A DNA stretch of 5,856 nucleotides, from positions 1-5,856 of the forward strand of contig JAITHZ010000155.1 of assembly GCA_031279795.1 (NCBI GenBank), given 5' to 3'. Below the pieces are notes generated by a model. The model had not been told where the DNA came from, searched no databases, and saw only the letters and a program-made list of their open reading frames with translations. A program made the position numbers and the translations under genes. This stretch comes from Bacteroidales bacterium. GTDB lineage: Bacteria; Bacteroidota; Bacteroidia; Bacteroidales; WRGA01. This document shows positions 1 to 4,814 of this stretch, in pieces (positions within the stretch are counted from its first letter, which is position 1; every line of letters begins with the position of its first letter).

Positions 1-696
1 GTAGGAAAGTCCGGGGTACACTTCGTCGGAACGATCGCCGCGCAGCAGGATCGGGTTGTCTTGCAAGCCATACGCTTTGACGGAACCCTTCACAAGAAAC
101 GCTGCCTTGTCGTGAAAAAACAGTCTGACGCCGTCTTCCAGTGTAAGTGTAACTTGCGGCGCAACCACCAGACTGTCATAAATCAGATAAGGACGAATAG
201 CCGTCAAGCAAGTGTCTTGCTCGAAAGTTCGTCCGCGCCAAATTACAGCATCTTGCCCATACGCCAGCAAATGAACCACTTGCACATTGCCGTTTGTGAC
301 AAAAATGAGCGAATCGGAAATTAGCAGCGGCGCATTTTGTTTCACAGGATTTACCGTCACTTCAATGTTCACATACAGACTGTCGTTGCCCCAAATTTCC
401 ACATCAGAAAACCGGTCGCCTTTCATGCCGTCTACATTAATGTAAAATCCACTTATTCGGGGATTTGCAACATATATAGAGGAAATATTCAGCGCTTTTT
501 TATTTTGGTTAAAGAGCATCAGCATACGTGTTGAACTGCCAATCGTTGTAAACACAGTATCGAAAGAAACGGTATCGGTCGAAAACGCCAGCTTGTCGTT
601 CGGATTGGAGGTAAATTCCAGCTCGTGGTCACATGCCGTAAACATGCTTATCTTGAAAATCAGAAGTATACAAAATAAAAAACAGTGTTTGTACAT
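1..696 (-). CDS. Lipoprotein with beta-helix-like segment, C-terminus beyond the window (partial)
   Basis: An uninterrupted minus-strand frame of 232 codons runs from ATG at 696 to the window edge. The N-terminus has a hydrophobic signal (residues 6-20) ending in a lipobox, FTAC, with the predicted lipidated Cys22. The acidic residues just after it (CDHELE) resemble the Bacteroidota lipoprotein export signal, so surface display is possible. Residues 38-56 (FSTDTVSFDTVF then TTIGSST) resemble the start of a Bacteroidales lipoprotein family I recognise but cannot name, followed by a probable beta-sandwich region to about residue 155. From about 181 the pattern LTLEDGVRLFF, then LVKGSVKAYG, then PILLRG looks like rungs of a right-handed parallel beta-helix, which would continue past the edge. 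No Shine-Dalgarno sequence and no TAnnTTTG box lie just upstream, so it may be read from the secG transcript. Substrate or function is unknown. The lipoprotein call is strong and the fold is an inference. Confidence 0.85.
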   Translation of the reverse strand, partial: MYKHCFLFCILLIFKISMFTACDHELEFTSNPNDKLAFSTDTVSFDTVFTTIGSSTRMLMLFNQNKKALNISSIYVANPRISGFYINVDGMKGDRFSDVEIWGNDSLYVNIEVTVNPVKQNAPLLISDSLIFVTNGNVQVVHLLAYGQDAVIWRGRTFEQDTCLTAIRPYLIYDSLVVAPQVTLTLEDGVRLFFHDKAAFLVKGSVKAYGLQDNPILLRGDRSDEVYPGLSY

Positions 697-735
697 GATT
701 GCTTAATTACAATGAGGAAATTCTGCATGCAATCT

Positions 736-790
736 CCTGTAAGCAGATAATGCAGATTACGTAAAACGGTCTGCATTATCTGCTAACAGG
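736..790. repeat. Long near-perfect inverted repeat between secG and the lipoprotein gene
   Basis: The arms 736-756 and 770-790 pair over 21 positions with a single A-A mismatch (741/785). The inner 15 bp (AGCAGATAATGCAGA at 742-756 against 770-784) is perfect, and the loop is 13 nt. Neither strand has a T-run directly after the stem, so it is not a textbook intrinsic terminator. It lies 13 nt past the secG stop and 39 nt before the lipoprotein start. It could stabilise the secG 3' end, attenuate read-through, or be a small dispersed palindromic element. Confidence 0.85.
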
Positions 791-802
791 CTTTTACAGC
801 CG

Positions 803-1147
803 TTATTGAGGCGAATTTTCCTGCGATGCAGGGTTGGTCAGGTTCGGTATGTTCAGGTTTGGGTCAACCATCAATGATTCCTGTGTGTTTACCTTCACTT
901 CCGGTTCGCGCGAACTGCTCTTAGTCGGGCTTTTCACGCTTGCCCCAATAATGCTTAATGCAATAACTGCGGCAGCCAGCGACCAGGTTGCTTTTTCCAG
1001 AAAGTCGGTAGTTTTCCGAACTCCCATAATCTGGTTGGAAGAAGAAAAACCGGAAGCCAGTCCTCCTCCTTTTGAATTTTGTACTAACACAATGAGTACA
1101 AGCAATATAGCCAGAATTAAAATTAAAATGGAAATAAATAAATACAT
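803..1147 (-). CDS. secG: Preprotein translocase subunit SecG
   Basis: This is the small non-essential subunit of the SecYEG inner-membrane channel, which assists SecA-driven protein export. The 114-residue product has transmembrane helix 1 at about residues 2-22. It is followed by the family hallmark VLVQNSKGGGLASGF (20-34) in the cytoplasmic loop, then MGVRKTTDFLEKATW and transmembrane helix 2 at about 53-69. A hydrophilic tail of about 45 residues, rich in Ser, Pro and Asn, extends past the second helix, as is common for SecG in Bacteroidota. The ATG at 1147 lies 2 nt beyond the TAA of the upstream TPR gene, which implies co-transcription and probable translational coupling. There is no independent promoter or clear Shine-Dalgarno sequence apart from the upstream coding sequence. 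The identification rests on the two-helix topology and the QNSKGGGLAS motif. Confidence 0.96.
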   Translation of the reverse strand: MYLFISILILILAILLVLIVLVQNSKGGGLASGFSSSNQIMGVRKTTDFLEKATWSLAAAVIALSIIGASVKSPTKSSSREPEVKVNTQESLMVDPNLNIPNLTNPASQENSPQ

Positions 1148-1149
1148 TG

Positions 1150-1965
1150 TTATATAGATTTAGAATTAGCAATTAAAAGTTCCAAAAAACGGATTTGGTC
1201 TGCAAAGTAAATATTTTTTTCCGGAAACTTCAAATACAAGTTCCGAATAATTTCCAGCGCTTTCTCATATCGTTTCTGTTTAATGTATATTTGCGCCAGC
1301 GTTTCTGAGAAGAAAGAATTTTGTTTTTCTTTTTCTTTTTGAATTACAGGATCTTTCGATATATCCGGATCTGCATTTTGTGGACGAAGCCGAATATTGT
1401 TGCTTTCGCCTTCGTTAATAAAATTATCAATCAATTCCTGATAGGGAAATTTTTCGGATTCTTCTTCTTCATATTCTTCCATTTCCATTTCCTGCATTTT
1501 GTCTGGATTTTTGTGGTGTGCACTCAGCAAATACGACAAATAATCGTAAGAGACCAGCATCTTTTCCGACAGAGGAATGTCGTCTTTTTTCTCATTTCGG
1601 GGCGACATCATGTCTACCGTTCCAGAAAATCCGCCATAAATCCCTTCATCCGAAAGGAAAGTATCAATCAGCGCCAGTGTACGGTCTTTAATATCAACAA
1701 TATTGGTTGTCGGCGATTGCCATTTTTTTTCCGACGGCGCTGGATGTCCTTCAATGTAATGGTACAGATTGCTTCTGTCGGCCACACAGAGTGAGGTGTT
1801 GAGCAATTCCTGCGAAAAACGTTCGTCGTTTTCCAGTTGCAGGTTTTTCAAGAATAATATCCTTCCTGTCTGAAAATAAGGATATTGGTTCACCAGATTT
1901 TCCAATTGCTGCAACGTTCCCTCATTCAGGGCGCCTGTATTGGAGATCAACTGTTGAATTTGCAT
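1150..1965 (-). CDS. Hypothetical protein with a C-terminal TPR-like segment, upstream of secG
   Basis: The 271-residue product has no signal peptide or transmembrane helix and is predicted to be cytoplasmic. The N-terminal region (about residues 1-60, including LENLVNQYPYFQTGRILFLK) is helical and looks like a degenerate tetratricopeptide unit. A strongly acidic stretch lies at 158-172 (MEMEEYEEEESEK flanked by Gln and Lys). The C-terminus, about 218-251, fits one TPR (FFSETLAQIYIKQKRYEKALEII followed by a second helix ending in FPEKN). TPR segments usually bind protein partners, but no partner or reaction can be read from the sequence. From general knowledge, a protein of this type commonly precedes secG in Bacteroidales, often behind an lptE-like gene. 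Here no lptE is present and the gene opens the transcript behind a TAnnTTTG box. Its position suggests a link to envelope or export functions, which is only an inference. The start at 1965 is the first ATG after the promoter. Confidence 0.88.
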   Translation of the reverse strand: MQIQQLISNTGALNEGTLQQLENLVNQYPYFQTGRILFLKNLQLENDERFSQELLNTSLCVADRSNLYHYIEGHPAPSEKKWQSPTTNIVDIKDRTLALIDTFLSDEGIYGGFSGTVDMMSPRNEKKDDIPLSEKMLVSYDYLSYLLSAHHKNPDKMQEMEMEEYEEEESEKFPYQELIDNFINEGESNNIRLRPQNADPDISKDPVIQKEKEKQNSFFSETLAQIYIKQKRYEKALEIIRNLYLKFPEKNIYFADQIRFLELLIANSKSI

Positions 1966-1995
1966 AGCTAATAGTGTTGTATATATCTATATATT

Positions 1996-2017
1996 AGCGA
2001 CTTATGCGATAAGCGCT
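1996..2017 (-). other. Small hairpin in the 5' leader of the TPR-secG transcript
   Basis: AGCG and CTTAT (1996-1999, 2001-2005) pair with ATAAG and CGCT (2009-2017) around a GCG triloop, with one bulged A at 2000, giving nine base pairs. It lies between the predicted promoter and the start codon at 1965, about 30 nt upstream of the ATG, so it would form in the leader RNA. Any regulatory role is speculative. Confidence 0.4.
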
Positions 2018-2038
2018 CATATTATGGTTTTCATGCCG

Positions 2039-2046
2039 CAAAAGTA
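2039..2046 (-). promoter_or_regulatory. Probable Bacteroidota -7 promoter box for the TPR-secG block
   Basis: Read on the minus strand this is TACTTTTG, an exact match to the phylum -7 consensus TAnnTTTG. The TTCG at 2067-2070, 20 nt further upstream, is only a weak -33 match (consensus TTTG). Transcription would start near 2030-2033, giving a leader of about 65-70 nt before the ATG at 1965. Confidence 0.6.
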
Positions 2047-2183
2047 GAGAAAATTTATTTATCGGACGAACTTTTTTTGACATGAATTGCACCAATATTA
2101 TTAATAATTACTTTATATAGATAAATAATTTTAAAAGGATAGTGATTTTGTTTAATTAACTATTTTTACAAAAATCATATCGC

Positions 2184-2191
2184 TACCTTTG
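2184..2191 (+). promoter_or_regulatory. Probable -7 promoter box for the reductase-DUF6599 unit
   Basis: TACCTTTG matches the Bacteroidota -7 consensus TAnnTTTG exactly. No TTTG is found at the expected -33 position; only a T-rich stretch (2161-2167) lies there. Transcription would begin near 2197-2200, leaving a leader of about 48 nt ahead of the ATG at 2247. Confidence 0.55.
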
Positions 2192-2246
2192 TTTCTCAAT
2201 AAAATTGTAAGGTATTTAATAGAATTATCATTAATTTCAGGCGATT

Positions 2247-3437
2247 ATGAAACAATCAAGAGTCAACAGAAGAGATTTTTTGCGTCTTTCCGCTACAGGA
2301 GCAGGCGCATTTTTACTGCCGAACATAGCTGGAGCGGCAGTGTCGACGCCGACCAATAAAGTAACAAGCGAAGGAGAAGGCATACCTGTCCGTCCGTTGG
2401 GCAAAACGAACGTAAGTCTGCCGGTTTTAAGCATGGGCGTAATGCGTGCCGACAATCCGAATGTAGTACGTGCGGCATACAGCGCCGGTCTGTTCCATTT
2501 CGACACGGCGCATGGCTACCAGAACGGACGGAATGAGGAAATGCTGGGCAATTTTTTTGCCGACAAGCCGCGCGATTCGTTTTTTATCGCAACGAAGATT
2601 AAAAGTCATTATCCTTTACATGATAATTTTGAAGAAGATTTGAACAAACGGTTCGCACAGAGTTTGATGCGGCTGAAGATGGATTATGTCGACATTCTGT
2701 ACGCACATGCACTGGGAGAAATATCAGAAGCGTCGGACACGCGCATTACCGACGCCCTGCTGAAACTGAAAAAAGAAGGAAAGGTTCGTTTCATTGGTTT
2801 TTCCACGCATGCCCAAAAACCGGAACAAATCCATGCAGCTATTGACGCCGGTATTTACGACGTTATTCTGTTGAGTTACAATTTCAAGATGAACAATCTC
2901 GCCGAAACCGACGCGGCCATCGAACGTGCGGCAAAAGCCGGCATCGGTCTGATTGCCATGAAATCCATGGCTGGCGGCGCCGAAGATGCCGAAGGGAAAA
3001 AGAAAATCAACGCACAGGCTTGTCTCAAATGGGTTTGGCAAAACAAACATATTACAACGATCATTCCCGGATTCAGCAATTTCGACGAATTCGACGAATG
3101 TTTAGCTGCTGCTCACTCTCTCGAACTGACCGAATTCGAAAAAAACTACCTTGCAGATCTGTCGGACAAAGAAATGCTGTTTTGCCGCAACTGCGGAACA
3201 TGCGCTTCGCAATGTCCCGAAAAACTGCCTATTCCGGATTTGATGCGCGCCTACATGTATGCCTACGGCTACCGTTATGCACAATTGACGAAAGAAACCT
3301 TGCAGGAACTGAACATTAGCAACGCCTGTTCGACGTGTACTTCCTGCAAAGTCTCCTGTCCATCGGGATTCAATGTAGCACAGAAAATCGCAGCCATTAC
3401 GCCGCTGACGCAAGTTTCATCCGTATTTTTGACATAA
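2247..3437 (+). CDS. Tat-exported aldo/keto reductase with C-terminal 2[4Fe-4S] ferredoxin domain
   Basis: This is a probable NAD(P)H- or iron-sulfur-linked carbonyl oxidoreductase; the substrate is unknown. The 396-residue product begins with a twin-arginine signal: Arg8-Arg9 in VNRRDFLRLS, a hydrophobic stretch, and a likely cleavage site after AGA at 28-30. The TIM-barrel domain spans about 46-300 and keeps the family's catalytic tetrad as Asp86 and Tyr91 (FDTAHGY), Lys117 (IATKIKS) and His154 (ILYAHALGE). The IIPGFSNFDEF segment (272-282) matches the usual cofactor-phosphate region. The C-terminus carries two CxxCxxCxxxCP clusters (Cys313, 316, 319, 323 and Cys361, 364, 367, 371), a ferredoxin-like 2[4Fe-4S] arrangement. 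A signal of this type fits export of a folded, cluster-loaded enzyme. The start is set by the Tat motif immediately after it; its ribosome binding site is weak. The gene leads a two-gene unit with the exported DUF6599-like protein. Confidence 0.93.
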   Translation: MKQSRVNRRDFLRLSATGAGAFLLPNIAGAAVSTPTNKVTSEGEGIPVRPLGKTNVSLPVLSMGVMRADNPNVVRAAYSAGLFHFDTAHGYQNGRNEEMLGNFFADKPRDSFFIATKIKSHYPLHDNFEEDLNKRFAQSLMRLKMDYVDILYAHALGEISEASDTRITDALLKLKKEGKVRFIGFSTHAQKPEQIHAAIDAGIYDVILLSYNFKMNNLAETDAAIERAAKAGIGLIAMKSMAGGAEDAEGKKKINAQACLKWVWQNKHITTIIPGFSNFDEFDECLAAAHSLELTEFEKNYLADLSDKEMLFCRNCGTCASQCPEKLPIPDLMRAYMYAYGYRYAQLTKETLQELNISNACSTCTSCKVSCPSGFNVAQKIAAITPLTQVSSVFLT

Positions 3438-3442
3438 CAGAT

Positions 3443-3450
3443 AAAAGGAG
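3443..3450 (+). promoter_or_regulatory. Strong ribosome binding site that sets the DUF6599 start
   Basis: AAAAGGAG ends 4 nt before the ATG at 3455 and is the clearest Shine-Dalgarno match in the window. The same frame is open upstream to an ATG at 3335, but that would add 40 residues inside the reductase gene and bury the signal peptide. The site therefore decides for 3455. Confidence 0.75.
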
Positions 3451-3454
3451 AATT

Positions 3455-4360
3455 ATGAAAAAAATTTTTGTTATCATCTTTATCTGTTCCATCCGGCTTG
3501 CATTGGCAGGAACGCTGACGGGCAATGCCGACGGGCAGCCAGAACAGCCAACGCCAGAAACCTTGCAGTCGTGGTTGCCCAAAATACAAGGCTGGGCAGT
3601 TTCTCCCAACCTCGAAGTGTTCAATCCCGACAATCTGTTTAACCGGATTAACGGCGCCGCGCCGCTGTATATTGCAGCCAATTTCAGAGAAATGACTTCG
3701 CTGGAATACACCAAAGGCGATGATTACATCACGATACAAGCCTATCGCCATGCTACTCCGGAAGACGCTTTCGGCATGTACGCTTCAGAACGTTCGCCCG
3801 ATCTGTCTTTTTTCCCTGTTGGCGGAGAAGCGCAAGGCGACGAAACAAGCCTGTTTTTCTTTGCCGGAAACATGTATGTTAAAATTACGTCGGGCGCTGC
3901 CAGCGATCTGGGCGACATACTCCAGAAAATCGGCAGCGACCTGGCAGAAAAGATAGATGCAAAAGCTGACTTTCCGCCTGTTATACAGGCATTTCCGACC
4001 GAAGACAGAATTTCTCATTCCCAGGCATACATCACATCAAATTACATCGGACACGAATTTTTGTCCAGCGTTTATACCGCTTCATACAAAAAAGACGGAC
4101 AGAATTTTCAGGCTTTTGTGATTGACGCCAAAACGCCCGACGGAGCAAAAAACGTACTGACTCGATACGCTGCATTTACCAAACAGCCACAGGATTTCGC
4201 AGAAGGACTGTTGACGACGATGAAAGACCGCTACAATGGCGATATTCCGATGATTTGGAAAGGCCGTTACATCATCGGAATCTTCTCCGAAAGTGGCAAC
4301 GCCATACTTGGAGCAACCGATTTCCTGAAAAAACTGGAAAGCAACTTTCAATTCAATTGA
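3455..4360 (+). CDS. Exported DUF6599-like protein of unknown function
   Basis: The 301-residue product starts with a Sec signal peptide (MKKIFVIIFICSIRLALA) with predicted cleavage before Gly19. There is no lipobox Cys, so the mature protein should be soluble and periplasmic or secreted. The region from about 50 carries motifs I associate with the DUF6599 family: NPDNLFNRINGAAPLY (57-72), then TPEDAFGMYASER (101-113), then a segment with VGGEAQGDE and a FFFAGNMYVKI strand (134-144). The usual acidic residue in INGAAxLY appears to be Pro70 here, as far as I recall the family pattern. A second half (about 180-301) looks like a repeat of the same mixed alpha/beta type, ending in a helix. The ATG lies 17 nt after the reductase stop, so the two are very likely co-transcribed and may act together outside the cytoplasm. 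The family has no established function that I know of, and the family name is from motif memory. Confidence 0.85.
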   Translation: MKKIFVIIFICSIRLALAGTLTGNADGQPEQPTPETLQSWLPKIQGWAVSPNLEVFNPDNLFNRINGAAPLYIAANFREMTSLEYTKGDDYITIQAYRHATPEDAFGMYASERSPDLSFFPVGGEAQGDETSLFFFAGNMYVKITSGAASDLGDILQKIGSDLAEKIDAKADFPPVIQAFPTEDRISHSQAYITSNYIGHEFLSSVYTASYKKDGQNFQAFVIDAKTPDGAKNVLTRYAAFTKQPQDFAEGLLTTMKDRYNGDIPMIWKGRYIIGIFSESGNAILGATDFLKKLESNFQFN

Positions 4361-4394
4361 GAATTAAGGACTTTTCAAGGCTTTGTAATTCGTA

Positions 4395-4428
4395 ATCACA
4401 GGGGCGCGATGAATCGCGCCCCTGTGAT
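4395..4428. repeat. GC-rich perfect palindrome downstream of the DUF6599 gene
   Basis: Arms of 15 bp (4395-4409, ATCACAGGGGCGCGA, and its exact complement at 4414-4428) enclose a TGAA loop. It starts 34 nt after the stop codon of the exported protein. No T-run follows on either strand, so it is not a standard intrinsic terminator, although it may protect or end the transcript. Its high GC content contrasts sharply with the AT-rich surroundings, which suggests a dispersed palindromic (REP-like) element. That is an inference from composition and form only. Confidence 0.85.
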
Positions 4429-4496
4429 GCCATTATGCCAAAATTAAATCATTTAATAAACAATATGAGATATTCTCAATGAATGTCGCATTCTCA

Positions 4497-4510
4497 CAGT
4501 CTACAGTCTA
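4497..4510. repeat. Tandem 7-bp direct repeat
   Basis: CAGTCTA occurs twice back to back, followed by CA, the beginning of a third copy. It is short enough to arise by slippage or chance. It lies 9 nt before the TTTG of the promoter at 4520. Confidence 0.5.
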
Positions 4511-4519
4511 CAAATCTAT

Positions 4520-4551
4520 TTTGGATTTCTGAAATCTTTATTGTAATTTTG
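4520..4551 (+). promoter_or_regulatory. Best Bacteroidota promoter match in the window
   Basis: TTTG at 4520-4523 and TAATTTTG at 4544-4551 are separated by exactly 20 nt. They match both the -33 (TTTG) and -7 (TAnnTTTG) elements at the preferred spacing. The likely start lies at or just past a run of six C residues (4553-4558). Any transcript would run about 255 nt before the DUF349 ATG at 4815, so it is either a long leader or a separate small RNA. Confidence 0.6.
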
Positions 4552-4760
4552 TCCCCCCATAGCATACTTTTGGGTATTTAGTTGCTAAATTACTCTAATT
4601 TAATGAGATTGGTAAAAAAAGTATAATTTTTCCTATAATTTTTCTCCCATTTCATAGAAAAAAGGAAACGAAATATGAGTTAATAATTACATTTATAACT
4701 ATTTGAGTTGAAATATATTGTTCAGTAGACTAAAATTTCTATAAAAATTTGAACAAATCG

Positions 4761-4791
4761 CTTGTTTTCTGGTAAAATATTACGTTATTTG
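4761..4791 (+). promoter_or_regulatory. Weaker proximal promoter candidate for the DUF349 gene
   Basis: CTTG (4761-4764) and GTTATTTG (4784-4791) are 19 nt apart. The TTTG half of the -7 box is intact, but the leading TA is replaced by GT. A start here would give a leader of only about 17 nt before the ATG at 4815. Confidence 0.3.
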
Positions 4792-4814
4792 TGCTGTTTT
4801 TTAAAAGTTGAATT

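Larger units (their letters stand above)
1966..2246. other. AT-rich divergent intergenic region
   Basis: These 281 nt separate the leftward TPR-secG block from the rightward reductase unit. They hold a predicted promoter for each direction, a small leader hairpin on the left side, and a 12-bp AT-only palindrome (ATTATTAATAAT at 2097-2108) roughly midway between the two promoters. That position would suit a shared operator, but palindromes this AT-rich are common by chance. No coding frame or RNA gene was recognised here. Confidence 0.7.
4361..4814. other. 454-nt AT-rich intergenic region without a recognised gene
   Basis: No open frame of credible length is present. A two-codon frame (ATG AGT TAA at 4675-4683) follows an AAAGGAAA stretch, but it is too short to call. 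Besides the palindrome and the promoter sites listed separately, there are a tandem 7-mer (CAGTCTA twice, 4497-4510), two adjacent small hairpins (TGAGA/TCTCA at 4466-4478, GAATG/CATTC at 4481-4493) and a tandem 12-nt AT-rich repeat (TATAATTTTTC at 4622-4632 and 4634-4644). No tRNA or known RNA family was recognised. Confidence 0.65.

Noticed and set aside
834..1157. Plus-strand open frame opposite secG
   Set aside because: It is fully antisense to a gene identified by its motif and topology, and its product shows no recognisable feature.
1321..1794. Plus-strand open frame of 157 codons opposite the TPR-like gene
   Set aside because: It is the antisense shadow of a convincing minus-strand gene. 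Its long Phe runs come from the A-rich Lys/Glu codons of the real gene, and it has no promoter or domain.
2097..2108. 12-bp palindrome ATTATTAATAAT as an operator
   Set aside because: It is composed only of A and T within a very AT-rich region, so chance occurrence is likely. It is mentioned in the intergenic entry only.
3335..3454. Longer upstream start for the DUF6599-like protein
   Set aside because: It would overlap 103 nt of the reductase gene, hide the signal peptide and ignore the strong ribosome binding site just before 3455.
3275..3751. Minus-strand open frame of 158 codons across the reductase-DUF6599 junction
   Set aside because: It overlaps two well-supported plus-strand genes, including the signal peptide and ribosome binding site between them, and its product resembles no family.
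4395..4428. Intrinsic terminator for the reductase-DUF6599 unit
   Set aside because: The stem is strong, but no T-run follows on either strand, so I list it as a palindromic repeat that may have a secondary effect on transcript ends.
4675..4683. Two-codon frame (ATG AGT TAA) after an AAAGGAAA stretch in the leader region
   Set aside because: It could be a minimal upstream frame, but a dipeptide frame in AT-rich DNA is easily found by chance and nothing else supports translation.
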